From Amoebidium appalachense (taxonomy: Eukaryota > Ichthyosporea), in the NCBI GenBank assembly GCA_963693365.1, contig CAVNZM010000012.1, forward strand, positions 3,596,001-3,660,000: 64,000 nt of DNA, given 5' to 3'. Below the pieces are notes generated by a model. That model had not been told where the DNA came from, did not search any database, and was given only the letters and a program-made list of their open reading frames with translations. The stretch's first letter is position 1. Every line of letters begins with the position of its first letter. Made by a program: the position numbers and the translations under genes. This document shows, in pieces, positions 1 through 9,215 of this stretch.

Positions 1-591
1 AAGGAGGCCCGCATTGCCGAATCTCCTATGTACACGGAGATCGCGAGGATGCGCGAGGAGGGGGTTTTGTGTGACAAGAAGGCGGCTATTCTCCGAGAAG
101 AGCGTTTGAAGATTGAGGCACAATGTCGTCTTCTGGCGCTTCAACCCCATGCCCCCAAGTCCGATCATGTCCCACCCGAATATGAGGATGCAAGCGAGCA
201 GCTACGAAGGGTTACGAACTGTGTGTGCACCAAACAGCAGTCTGGTATCTACGTGTTTGTGTCTGAATACGGTGACCCGCCATGTTTGAAGATCGGGCAG
301 AGTTTGAAGGACGTGAAGGGTCGTATGAAACAGGCAGCTACATGGCATGTCGGTCCTAACAAGCGGTTGTTGTTTGCTCTCCCGGTTCCCTCGGAGCACC
401 TGTTTCTGGCCGAGAAGTATCTCCACACTACACTCACCCACAAGAACGTGGAGCGTGAACTCTTCCGTGTAGATTACACATCTTTTGCTAGTGCGATGCT
501 CGAGATGGCTAGGGAGTTCATGGAGGATGATCTAATCAGAGACCTGGTTGTGAGTGTATTCAAAAGTGCGAAGGGCGATGTGTCTGAGTGA
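1..591 (+). CDS. T5orf172/GIY-YIG-like protein, 5' end outside window
   Basis: The frame is open from base 1, so the ATG at 28 is probably internal and the gene starts upstream of the window. The first ~60 residues are charged and helix-like. From about residue 72 comes a T5orf172-type domain: GIYVFVSEYG, then CLKIGQS, an Arg in VKGRMKQA, a conserved Glu in FLAEKYLH and the closing ELFRVDY. These match the GIY...KIG...R...E...FxV pattern of the GIY-YIG-related T5orf172 family, common in phages and nucleocytoplasmic large DNA viruses, often near Bro-N or KilA-N domains. A DNA-binding or nuclease role is inferred from the family. No intron or microsatellite interrupts it, unlike the host genes to the right. 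The next gene follows after 112 bp on the same strand. Confidence 0.75.
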   Translation, partial: KEARIAESPMYTEIARMREEGVLCDKKAAILREERLKIEAQCRLLALQPHAPKSDHVPPEYEDASEQLRRVTNCVCTKQQSGIYVFVSEYGDPPCLKIGQSLKDVKGRMKQAATWHVGPNKRLLFALPVPSEHLFLAEKYLHTTLTHKNVERELFRVDYTSFASAMLEMAREFMEDDLIRDLVVSVFKSAKGDVSE

Positions 592-667
592 TCACTTGGT
601 GTCCGCGCATGCATACCGACCCATTGCAATTGGCTGCTTGTGCGGGGCGGTGTTGGTGAACCCGCGC

Positions 668-674
668 CTATAAA
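668..674 (+). promoter_or_regulatory. TATA box of the YqaJ gene
   Basis: TATAAAA lies about 30 bp before the ATG at 704, so the transcript would have almost no leader. A CCAATTG-type box sits in the same short spacer at about 627-633. The close TATA-to-ATG spacing is typical of compact viral promoters. No transcript evidence is available. Confidence 0.5.
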
Positions 675-703
675 ACCCACTCGCGCAAGAAAAATTCCGC
701 AGA

Positions 704-1360
704 ATGGATCTCATCAGTCGCCTTCAACTACACGAAGTGCCCTACCCCCAAGGCTCGCCCGCGTGGCTGCGCGCCCGCGCATCCATGCTCACCGCGAGCG
801 ACGTGGGCGCGGCGCTGGGTGTGAATCCCTATCAGACCAGGAAACATCTCATCGAATGCAAATCTGGTCTGCAAAGACGAATCGTCGACCCCGTGTTCGT
901 GGCATTCGGACACAAGCACGAGGCCAACGCGGCTGACGCGTACATGCGCGCGACGGGGCGCTCGTGCATCGAGCTGGGGCTGATCCGGCACGCGGAGCAC
1001 CGGTGGCTGGGGGCGAGCCCGGACCGGGTGACGCTGTGCGGGCGCGCGGTGGAGATCAAGGTGCCGTACAAGCGCAAGTTCATGGACGGACAGCCGATCC
1101 CCGAGCACTATGCCGCGCAGGTGCAGACACAGCTGTTTGTGCTGGGGCTGGAGGTCGCGGACTTTGTACAGTTCGACCCGCGCGACGGGTCGCTTCGCAT
1201 CGACGAGATCCCGCGGGACAAGGAGTGGTGGGCCAAGCACGGCAAGACATTGATGAGTTTTCAGGCCAAAGTGTTAGACATACGCGCAGACCACGAGCTG
1301 CAGGGATGGGAGACAGACGATCAAGACACGGCGATTTGTCACATTCCCGACTTTATATAA
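704..1360 (+). CDS. YqaJ-type viral recombinase/exonuclease
   Basis: 218 residues starting at an ATG just after a TATA box. It fits the YqaJ (lambda exonuclease-like, PD-(D/E)XK) family: N-terminal GSPAWLRARASMLTASDVG and AALGVNPY, then GHKHEANAADAYM (the Glu of the G-x-x-x-E motif), then the catalytic core ASPDR (Asp) followed by VEIKVPYKR (Glu-x-Lys), then HYAAQVQTQLFVLG. All the expected metal-binding residues appear present, so the enzyme looks intact. Family members degrade double-stranded DNA 5'-3' and feed single-strand annealing recombination; they are common in phages and large DNA viruses of protists. GC-rich, intronless and close to its neighbours. Some eukaryotes carry YqaJ domains in transposons, so viral origin is inferred from the domain together with the context. 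Confidence 0.82.
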   Translation: MDLISRLQLHEVPYPQGSPAWLRARASMLTASDVGAALGVNPYQTRKHLIECKSGLQRRIVDPVFVAFGHKHEANAADAYMRATGRSCIELGLIRHAEHRWLGASPDRVTLCGRAVEIKVPYKRKFMDGQPIPEHYAAQVQTQLFVLGLEVADFVQFDPRDGSLRIDEIPRDKEWWAKHGKTLMSFQAKVLDIRADHELQGWETDDQDTAICHIPDFI

Positions 1361-1444
1361 CTTGCACGGCAATGTGTGTAGATGGACACAGTCCACCGAC
1401 TACACCCCGGCCCCGGCCATCAGCCGCAGTAGCGGCATCGGCAG

Positions 1445-1452
1445 TATATATA
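1445..1452 (+). promoter_or_regulatory. TATA-like box before the small basic gene
   Basis: TATATATA between the YqaJ stop (1360) and the next open frame (1518). It is a plausible core promoter by position and composition only. Confidence 0.3.
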
Positions 1453-1517
1453 CGACAAAGGGATGTACGGTAAGATAGAGCATCAACAGGTACCGCTTTA
1501 TCAAATTTTGTTTTTTT

Positions 1518-1850
1518 GTGCAAGTGTGCTGGTCCGGGTGGCCAGGTGCCTGTATGGTGGGTGAAAATGGATCCTGTGACACCATGACTGCTTTATGGTT
1601 AATATATTACACAATGAAGCCCAAGTATGTCAAGGGACGGTACTGTAGAAGAGACAAGCGGGTCTACCGCCGAAAGCTCCGAAACGCACGAAAAAAGTAC
1701 AAAGTCCAAAAGAAACATCTAAGACGCATATGGGAACCATCCTATCGTGTAGTTGACTATGTGACCGGCATACCGACCATGACAACCAAAAACGGATGGG
1801 ACGTCACAAGCTACGAGTACCCCCTACACTACAACATTCCCCGTATGTAG
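1518..1850 (+). CDS. small, strongly basic protein, virus-like context
   Basis: 110 residues from the ATG at 1518; a later ATG at 1614 would give 78 residues, all of them after the hydrophobic lead. The 1614 start is attractive because the charged part begins directly with KPKYVKGRYCRRDKRVYRR. The next ~30 residues are mostly Lys/Arg (RKLRNARKKYKVQKKHLRR), followed by an aromatic tail ending YEYPLHYNIPRM. I recognise no family. A nucleic-acid-binding or DNA-packaging role would fit the charge and the viral neighbours, but this is inference. The stop lies two bases from the stop of the convergent coiled-coil gene, a packing density not seen elsewhere in the window. Confidence 0.5.
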   Translation: MQVCWSGWPGACMVGENGSCDTMTALWLIYYTMKPKYVKGRYCRRDKRVYRRKLRNARKKYKVQKKHLRRIWEPSYRVVDYVTGIPTMTTKNGWDVTSYEYPLHYNIPRM

Positions 1851-1852
1851 GT

Positions 1853-3769
1853 CTACAAGGCCGCGGCCGCGTTGGAGGGAGGCTCGTCGTCGCCGGGGTC
1901 GTTGCGGCGATGGTGTTTGCGAGGTGTTTCTTCGTCCTCCCCGTCGCCAACACCCGCGTCCGACCTCCGCCTTTTCTGGGCGGATTGCGATTCGAACACT
2001 TCCATTAAACCCTTCAATCGGGCGCCGACCCCGGCTTCGATGCGAGATTCTATATCTTTTTCCAGGTTTTCTTTTTCTTTGGCCAGTTCGGCAATCCTCG
2101 CCTCCTTCATTTCCATTTTCGCTGCGTATTTCGAGTTCTTGCCTACTTCCTCCTGATAGGCCTGTGCGGTCTTTGAAATCTCCCGTTTGAGGTTGGCCAC
2201 CTTCCCTATCTCGCCAGTGAGTTCCTTCTTGAGATCCGTAAGTTCCCGCTCGAGGCGTTTTCGCTCCGCTTCCTTGGTCTCCTTCAATTTCCTATTTTCG
2301 GCTTCGAGTGTGCGAACTTTCTCTTCGAGGCCGTTGATCGTTGTCGAGTCCGCGTTGTTACGACGTGTGAGCTCCTCGATCTTCGCATCCTTTTCCGCGC
2401 TAAGCTTGTCTACGTTTTCCCTCATCTCTTTTTCTCCCGCGGCTGCGATCTTCAAGCTTTGCTTCAGCGTCGCCTTTTCCTGCTCGAGCTTAACGATCTG
2501 CGCGCGGTGCCGCTCCGAAACCATGCCGACGAGGCACGTGATGGTGGAAACAACCTGCAAAGTGGCCTCGGAGTCGCCGTCGAGTAGACCGGATAGGTCG
2601 CTCAAGGGGTCGGCTGGGGGTGGGGGTGCGGGGAGTGCGAGGCGCGCGCCCTGTCTATCGTCTTGCTCCTGTTCTTGCTGCCGCTCCTCCGCTCGCTCCT
2701 TCTCGGCATCTCGTTCTCGTTCGATCTCTCGCTCCGCTCCCTTGTTCTCCTCACGCTCTCGGTCCATGTCTCGCTCCGCTCCCTCGTTCTGTGGATCTCG
2801 ATCCATCTCTCCCTCCGCTCGCACTTGCTCCTCCTCTCTCTCCGTCTCCGCTCGCTCCTCTCGCACTTGCTCCTCCTCTCTCTCCTTCTCCGCTCGCTCC
2901 TTCTCACGCTCCTTCTCTCGTTCCATCTCTCGCTCCTCTCTCACTCGCTCCTCCTCTCTCTCCTTCTCTCGCTCCTCCGCCCGCACCTTCTCCGAGTCTC
3001 GCTCCTTCTCTTTCTTGTTCTTCTCTCGCTCCTTCTCTTTCTTGTTCTTCTCTCGCTCCTTCTCTCGCCCCTTCTCCTTTCGCCCCTTCTCCTTTCCCCC
3101 CTTCTCCTTTCGCCCCTTCTCCTTTCGCCCCTTCTCCTCTCGCTCCTTCTCTCGATCTCGCTCTCTCTCTCGATTATTTCGCGCCTTCTGCTGCTGCTCC
3201 CCTCGCCGTTGACTCTGCAGCTGTTTCTGTGGCTGTTGCTGTATATGGGCCCCAGCAGGCGAATCGAACAGTCCGGTCGCGGACAATGGTCGGTGTTGCC
3301 CCGTGTGTGCCCCAGGAGAGAAGCCCCGAGACAGGGACGAGCCCTCCAAGCCAGTGGGTCGTGGGGTGGCAAACGGGTTGAGAGTATTCTGTTGCTGGAT
3401 GGCACCTGGGTGTTGGAACAGGGTGGGGGGGGCTGGCGGCTGTGCAAATGGTATGTGCTGTGGAGAGGCCTGCAGAGGCCGTATCGTTTGGGGTTGTGGC
3501 TGAAAAACGAATTGCCGAGGGTCGACAAGGTTGGGTAGAATTGGTCTGTTTTTGGTGCCGCCGGTCGTGGTTTGGGGTCCCGTGGTGGGAGCTGCCGGTG
3601 ATGCCGAGGAAGGTGCTGTCAGGGGTGGGAGATCGTACTGAGAGCTGCCGGCAAACCAATTTACAGGAGGAGGAGGGTACTTAGGACTTTTGAGATTTGG
3701 GTGTTTTCTATGGAAATGCTCGGTTATCCCTTGTATATTTTGTAAAAATGTATATTGTATCTCTATAAC
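1853..3769 (-). CDS. long coiled-coil protein, N-terminus truncated
   Basis: The frame is open for 638 codons from a TAG at 3770-3772 down to the stop at 1853, but its first ATG is not reached until about 2926. The intact start is therefore missing. Order from the N-terminal side: a Pro/Gln-rich part with folded-looking stretches (HFHRKHPNLK, YPPPPVNWFAG), a ~170-residue Arg/Glu/Lys repeat region (KGREKEREK type), an acidic linker (DPLSDLSGLLDG), a regular heptad coiled coil of ~190 residues, and a basic tail with KRRR and RKHHRR that could act as nuclear localisation signals. It converges on the small basic gene with two bases between stops. The 5' break coincides with the start of a tyrosine-recombinase element repeat. 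Probably part of the viral fragment; function unknown. Confidence 0.6.
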   Translation of the reverse strand, partial: VIEIQYTFLQNIQGITEHFHRKHPNLKSPKYPPPPVNWFAGSSQYDLPPLTAPSSASPAAPTTGPQTTTGGTKNRPILPNLVDPRQFVFQPQPQTIRPLQASPQHIPFAQPPAPPTLFQHPGAIQQQNTLNPFATPRPTGLEGSSLSRGFSPGAHTGQHRPLSATGLFDSPAGAHIQQQPQKQLQSQRRGEQQQKARNNRERERDREKEREEKGRKEKGRKEKGGKEKGRKEKGREKEREKNKKEKEREKNKKEKERDSEKVRAEEREKEREEERVREEREMEREKEREKERAEKEREEEQVREERAETEREEEQVRAEGEMDRDPQNEGAERDMDREREENKGAEREIERERDAEKERAEERQQEQEQDDRQGARLALPAPPPPADPLSDLSGLLDGDSEATLQVVSTITCLVGMVSERHRAQIVKLEQEKATLKQSLKIAAAGEKEMRENVDKLSAEKDAKIEELTRRNNADSTTINGLEEKVRTLEAENRKLKETKEAERKRLERELTDLKKELTGEIGKVANLKREISKTAQAYQEEVGKNSKYAAKMEMKEARIAELAKEKENLEKDIESRIEAGVGARLKGLMEVFESQSAQKRRRSDAGVGDGEDEETPRKHHRRNDPGDDEPPSNAAAAL

Positions 3770-4021
3770 CTAAGCCTACCGACCTGAGCCAATTGAAAAT
3801 CGATCCAGTGATATGTGAATCTGAATCGAACCAATCAAAATCGGTCTAGCGATATGTGGAATCTGATGTTTTGATTAGCTAATAGGTGCCCGTGTGCGAG
3901 CGGCCAATCGCGAACTGCTAAAACACGAAACGAAGCCTACATGGTTATGTCAATATCGAACACCCATCCTACGTGTTTACCCAGAAAAATATTTATGTCA
4001 ATAAATTCCACAAATAAAACC
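3770..4021 (-). repeat. fragment of Ngaro-like element A-repeat, inverted
   Basis: The reverse complement matches the first ~250 bp of the A repeats at 7674-8018 and 11142-11488, starting at GGTTTTATTTGTGGAA and running past GGGTAAACACGTAGGATGGG, two CCAAT boxes and GGTAGGCTTAGG. The match stops just before the TATA box of the A repeat and joins directly to the truncated coiled-coil frame. It is diverged from the 7.7-kb copy, so it is an older insertion. Confidence 0.8.
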
Positions 4022-4925
4022 GTTGCGGCACTAGAATATGTTGTGCACATTCCGAGCATGACTAAAAAACATTTTGTAGCAGGAATTCTTATCGTTCGGA
4101 ATTTACACTACTCCGGCAGGAATTCCGAGTCCATTATATAACTCCTAAATTAATGCAGCAAAGAGCAGTTCAAGTTTGTTTGAATCAGCATTCGAAGCTC
4201 TGCCGAGGGCAAGTCTCCTGATCCCTCGTTTTTCGACATTTCAGGTTTGAAACGCCATGACCAAACACTATCACGCCTTGGTAAGCTGCCACCCCCGCCA
4301 TGCCGAAACATGCGACCACTCTATAGCTACTAGGAGCTCCATAATACATAATGTAACCCATACTTGAATAAATGTGTCGTTATGTGTACGTAGTGACGGT
4401 GTGCATGTGCGTACGTACACATAATGACAAACACACACACACACAAACACACACCACACACACACACGCACACACGCACACAAAAACACAAAAACACACA
4501 CACACACATGACACGCACACATGCACACGCCTACCCACGCACATGGTGTTGTGTGACTGCACCACCCGGCCACTCAGTGGTGTTACATGTACACGGTACG
4601 ATGATGTAGCTGCATGAGAGATGTGCAGCACAAGCCGCCTGGCTTGTAAATAGCCACAAATGTATAGTCCAACGGGCAACCATCAATATCATGGTAGATG
4701 CCCGCACAACCGTGGCCATTGCACTAGTGTCCCAGTTAACTTTGAAACTGTACCGTGATGTAAATGTGTGTCAGGCACCCCCCGACATATGTACAGTGTT
4801 TAGTTAATAAAGGGCTGTGCGGCGCCAATAGTATAATGGTTATTAATAATATGCATACAATGCTGCAGCTAGTCTAAAAGCACTCAATATTTTTTTACTA
4901 TCGTAACAGAGGCCCAGGCAAGAGA
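4022..4925. other. intergenic, with CA-rich microsatellite
   Basis: No coding signal seen. The stretch holds an interrupted (CA)n tract at about 4426-4512 and AT-rich sequence up to the ATG at 4926. Confidence 0.5.
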
Positions 4926-5954
4926 ATGAAGCGTCAGACACTGGTTCACTGGGTGGCCACAGCCACCCTGCTACTCGGTCTGGTCTTCAATACACAACTG
5001 GCCACCGCAGCATGTAAGTTACTTCATACATGGCATCATTAGTACATCTCCCCGAGAGTCTATGATCTTTGCTGCTATATTTTGAAAGTAACGTTGAGGT
5101 AGCAGCAGCTCTTTTAGTGAGTCTTTGCGGATGGAATCCGATGATATATTGATCATTAAAGACTCTATCATGATAACTAAATATATAGCGGTGCCGTACG
5201 CGTGCGTAGCTGCCAGTGGGTATATAGCGTTAAACTATTATGGAGTCACATACAGCTGCTACCGTTCTACTAGTAGCGGGTTTGGTCATAGCCGGCGACC
5301 ATAGCTGTGGTGACACTGACAGTGTAGCCAAGAAATTCCTCTTTGCTTTGAATCGGAGTCTGTTTCACGTATTTCTTTATAGTTCTGAGATTGAGCAGAC
5401 ATTGGAATATTTGCACAAGTCATGTGTTTTACTTGCACAACGCTTTTTCAACCACTATGATCACAGTATATCATACGGTATGGCAGTACCATTATGTTAC
5501 TGACGTGGAACCTGGTCAAGTAATGCATCCTTGCAGCACCTCTTTGGGGAACTTGGACCTCGAGCTCTGAACCATAAACCCCGGGAACAGTAACAGTATG
5601 AATGTGCTTTTCAAACAGCGGTGTATACCTTTCCGCTGGCGGGCTATGAGTGCGCCATGAACCCCCCCTACGGCAACAGAGTCCTCGACAGGAATATTTC
5701 TGATGCAGGACCCAACCCGGGGGGGTGCCGAGACATCTGCCTGGGTGTGCTTGGCTCTACCTACTACACCTACACCTACAATTCAAGCCTTGCCTACAAT
5801 TCAAGCCTTGCCTACAATTCAAGCCTTGCCTACAATTCAAGCCTTGCCTACAATTCAAGCCTTGCCTACAATTCAAGCCTTGGTCGGTGTACGGGTTGGA
5901 AGACATGCGACACCATTGTTCCTACGTCACCTGGCACAGTCACATACGACCTCT
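4926..5954 (+). CDS. secreted Cys-rich protein, first two exons
   Basis: Exon 1 (4926-5013) starts at an ATG and encodes a signal peptide: MKRQTLVHW, then a hydrophobic core ATLLLGLVF and an Ala-rich cleavage region. It ends at a consensus donor (GTAAGT) in phase 1. Exon 2 (5619-5954) follows a tcaaacag acceptor, is 336 bp and ends in phase 1 at another GTAAGT. It encodes a Cys-rich ectodomain (YECAMNPPYG, GGCRDICLG, GRCTGWKTCD) interrupted by six YNSSLA repeats. The cysteine spacing recalls small extracellular modules such as WSC or PAN, but I cannot assign one. Later exons were not found before the Kelch gene, so the 3' end is open. Expected location: cell surface or secreted. Confidence 0.55.
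5777..5884 (+). repeat. 18-bp minisatellite, six copies, in frame
   Basis: Six head-to-tail copies of tacaattcaagccttgcc, the last ending ggt. Copies 1-5 appear identical. The unit is a multiple of three and encodes Tyr-Asn-Ser-Ser-Leu-Ala, so each copy adds one N-x-S sequon. Confidence 0.9.
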
Positions 5955-6755
5955 GTAAGTGTAACCTCTTTCAGAGTCTCATTGGCTCTCCGGGCCGTGT
6001 AGCCCTGTTCAATTTTCCATCCAGCTTTATCTCTCTTCGCCTCGACATGTCGTTCGAAAAATTCCTGTTCTTTTCAGCCATGATTCCAGGCTGGGCCTCT
6101 CCGTTCTTCTCTCCGGTGACGGTCTTTGCCTTTCTACACCCCTGTCACTATTCTTCCTTTTTGCGTGTATGCGCGCACTAGTGCGTGTGTGTGGATAGTG
6201 TGTGTGTGTGTACATGATTGTGTACATACACGAAGTCCGGAATCCCGAACACGTGTTCCGATTATCTCTTTTTCTCCCGTGCTGTTGCCCTTGTATTCTT
6301 GAATGCCTTGTCATCCAGATGGCACATGTGGCCCTTCTTCTTCCTCTCTGTGTCAATTATGTCAGGTTTTAGGATCGCATCTTTAAAACCTATCTCTTGC
6401 AACCATGGAAACACGAGCTGAAATGATTTACATTTTGCCAACTTGGATATGGCATCGCTTAAAGAGCACATGAGAGATTTTTCAATCTTTCCTTTTTTTC
6501 TCTCATAAGCTACTCTTCAGTCACGGCCTATCTTCTCCCTCCCTGCTGGTTAAATTACTGACTAGATATTTAACCCTACAGATCCAAACGTGGCCGTCCC
6601 TAGCCTGCCAGTGGGTCCCCCCCTCCCCCCCCCCCCCCCCCTCCCCCCCCCCCCCCCCCCCCCCACAAAAAAAAAAAAAAGAAAAGAAACAAAAAAAAAA
6701 AAAAAAAAAACACCCACTCAACGCATTTCCATCCACCCTAAGGCTTCAAGGCGCC
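5955..6755. other. intron or intergenic, with C/A homopolymers
   Basis: Starts with the donor of the secreted-protein exon. No further exon could be supported. A short GT tract lies near 6185-6213 and long C then A tracts at about 6620-6710. A minus-strand open frame at 6262-6471 (70 residues, Lys-rich) looks coding-like but matches nothing I recognise. Confidence 0.4.
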
Positions 6756-7316
6756 TTGTCACAACATCGTCTTGAAGTTTTTCGTCGGTGTCGGTGTTTA
6801 CACGTGTGTGTGTGTGCCACCCAAGGTGGGGGAGGAGGGGTCAAAAGCAGGCACCAGGCGTTTCTTCCATGGGGGGGTCACACTGCGGTTGCTTTTGCAA
6901 CCTCAAGTCAGGGCTCTCGCTTTCTGTGCGTTTTCGGCGGCGCTACACAGCCACTCGGCGAAACGAGCTTAGAGTTCGCGAACGATGTGTTTTTTATTTC
7001 TGAAAACGGCGAAACGCGCTTGTCGTCTGAGACGCGGACGGGTGAACAAACCCCCACCCCTCCGCCTGCACGGGCCATGCATGGGGCGGCCATGCACTCC
7101 GCACGTGGTATGGTGGTGTTTGATGGGTGCAACAAAACACGGTGGCTATGAACGACACGTGGGTTTTCACGCCGGATTGCAAAAGGAAGCAGCTGGAAAC
7201 AACGGGAACGGTGCCGAGCCCACGGTACGGGGCAGGGGTGGGTATCATACAGGACGAATTCTTCGTTTTTGGTGGGTACGACGCGGACGGAGTTGCGACA
7301 GACGGGCGCCTGTATG
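6756..7316 (+). pseudogene. Kelch-MYND gene, 5' part, split by retrotransposon
   Basis: Encodes the first Kelch repeats: GGHTAVAF, FLCVFGGATQP, FANDVFFIS, then HGAAMHSARGMVVF, NDTWVFTPD, PSPRYGAGVG, FFVFGGYDADG and RLYV. The frame changes once near 7123: the part up to MVVFDG and the part from NDTWVF lie in frames one base apart, with no splice site between them. The coding sequence stops at 7316 because an LTR element entered codon RLYV|LDLK. It continues at 20030. The start of the gene is unclear; the Kelch match begins about 6876 and the sequence before it is low-complexity. Confidence 0.7.
7312..7316. repeat. left target-site duplication GTATG
   Basis: GTATG directly before the TGTTATTTTG start of the left LTR. 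The same five bases follow the right LTR at 20030-20034. Removing the insert and one copy restores an uninterrupted Kelch reading frame. Confidence 0.92.
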
Positions 7317-7673
7317 TGTTATTTTGTGTGGGTAAACGGAGAAGCAGAGAGCACAGATGGGTGTTGTGTTATACACAACACAGAGACACGGGAGAAACAC
7401 AACCGGAGAGGTGGAACGATTTCTGGATCATAGGAAATGAATTCAACTGCTTGATATTTATTTCAAGATGAAGTTCCTTTTATACACAGGAATGTGAAAT
7501 CGATAATAAATTCTAAGCCAATCAAAAGAACGAAAACTCTTTTATCCAATCAGAAAGACGAAAACTATGAGGGTAAAATAAATCGATCGAAATGCCTGTC
7601 GACACATAGAAGATAAAACGCAATCTTCTAATGAAAGTAATCTTCTAATGAAAGTACGGAAACATTTAACAAA
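7317..7673 (-). repeat. left (3') LTR, outer part
   Basis: Matches 19234-19593 of the other LTR with scattered substitutions. Contains CCAAT boxes (CCAATCAAAAG, CCAATCAG). It is cut at AACATTTAACAAA by the Ngaro-like element and resumes at 11712. Confidence 0.9.
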
Positions 7674-8018
7674 GGTTTTATTTGTGGAAATTATTGACAT
7701 TAATATTTTTTCTGGGTAAACACGTAGGATGGGTGTTCGGTATCAACATAACCATGTAAGCTTCATTTCGTGTTTTAGCAGTTCGTGGTTGGCTGCCCGC
7801 ACACGGGCACCTATTAGCCAATCAAAACATCAGATTCCACATATCACTAGACCGAGTTTCGATTGGCTCGGATCAGATTTCACATATCACTAGATCGATT
7901 TTTGATTGGCTCAAATCGGTAGGCTTAGGTATATAAGCACGACAGTTTTTAGCAGATCAGCAAGCTACAAACACATCTTCTGTGTTTAGCACTCACAGCC
8001 TTACAGTTATATATTCCC
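7674..8018 (+). repeat. A1 terminal repeat with promoter
   Basis: About 345 bp nearly identical to A2. Contains three CCAAT boxes in both orientations (GCCAATC, GATTGGC, GATTGGC) and a TATA box in GGTATATAAGCACG at about 7928, about 130 bp before the gag ATG. Acts as promoter by position. Confidence 0.85.
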
Positions 8019-8055
8019 CCTTTTCTTCTCCCTATCTTTCCCTACGCTGGTCAGC

Positions 8056-9215
8056 ATGCCGCCGAAAAAGCGCCAGGCCTCAGCCGCCGCCCCTGCCGCG
8101 GCACCTAAACGCCTGACCCGCAGCGACCTCCGCCACAGGCTGACCAACGCTCCCGCAGGCACTGACGCGCCTCCAGCGGCCCATACCACCACGGACCCTC
8201 CGGCTACTCTCCCCTCTACTCCTGAAGTCCCTCCTCAGGCCCCACCGTCCCCGCCGATGACTTCTCAAGACGCCGTCCTTCCCGCCCTCACCGCCATCAG
8301 CACCCAGATGGCTGGCGTCCTGGCCGCTCTCACCAACCGCGACCCTCCCGCGCCCCCCGCCGCGCCCTCCGCACCCGGGGAGGTTTCCCTGGGGCTGCAT
8401 CTCGGCCCTGACCTGGATCTACCTGCCCTGCCCGTGCCCCCCATTACAGGTGAGAACACTGGCGACATTCAGCCGGGCACACCCCCGCTTCCCCCCGCGG
8501 ATGTGCTGGCGGATTTGCGCGCCAATCGTTTCGTCGACCTGTATAAGTTCACCCCCGCCGCCCTCCTGGCCCCTTCCAAGAAAGGTCAGCATCTGCGCAT
8601 GGCCGACGACGGCAGCATCGAGACTTTTCGCCAAGACAAACCCGTTCCCCTGCGTTCACTCGTCATTTGGATCCAAGCTTGGACCCATTACATGGCCGCC
8701 AAGCACCACCTCGGCCTCCCCACGGACAAAGAAGTACTTTGGACTCAGCACATCACTCGCCTCAGCACCCGATACCCGTGGGCCCAGATCCACAACTATG
8801 ACGTATACGCCCGAACCGTTGCCCACCAACAGGGTCGGGCTCCGACGAGTGTCCCAACCTGCTCGCCCAACTCCACCAGGATCTCCTCCTGCCACCCACT
8901 CTGCTCATCCCGGACGCATGTCAGCGCTGCGGCTTCCCCGACCACCCCAGCGCGGCCTGCCCCATGTACCCCAAGCCCGGCTGTGGTCTTGATGGTTTCG
9001 AGCCGCCCCACAAGCCCGGCGGGGGACAAACCCCCAACCGACCCGGCCCGCAACCCGGCCCGGCACCACCGGCCCGACCCGTGGATCTACCCGCGACACA
9101 CTGCAGGAATTTCCACAAGGGTCGGTCCTGCGCTAAGCAGCCCTGCCCCTTCTCCCACGTGTGCCCGCTCTGCTCTGGCACACACCCCCGCAAAGACTGC
9201 AAGCACAATGCCTAG
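8056..9215 (+). pseudogene. gag-like protein of the Ngaro-like element, frameshifted
   Basis: Starts at an ATG (MPPKKRQAS). A Pro/Ala-rich N-terminus is followed by a region typical of DIRS/Ngaro first frames: FVDLYKFTPAALL, then LVIWIQAWTHYMAAK. After AHQQG (about 8833) the frame shifts by one base. In the new frame come DECPNLLAQL, a CCHC knuckle CQRCGFPDHPSAAC (CX2CX4HX4C), and a second Cys/His cluster CRNFHKGRSC...CPFSHVC...C. A one-base deletion explains the shift; a programmed -1 shift is possible but no slippery heptamer is obvious. Role by family: packaging of element RNA. Confidence 0.75.

Noticed and set aside
2187-3381. Long plus-strand open frames rich in Ser/Leu/Pro
   Set aside because: They are antisense shadows of the Arg/Glu-rich coiled-coil region; periodic codons on one strand open the other strand.
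5777-5884. Possible CRISPR array
   Set aside because: The copies are contiguous with no spacers and are in frame in a coding exon of a eukaryotic gene.
6262-6471. Minus-strand 69-residue Lys-rich frame as a gene
   Set aside because: Looks coding-like but no splice sites, homologue or partner exons could be supported.
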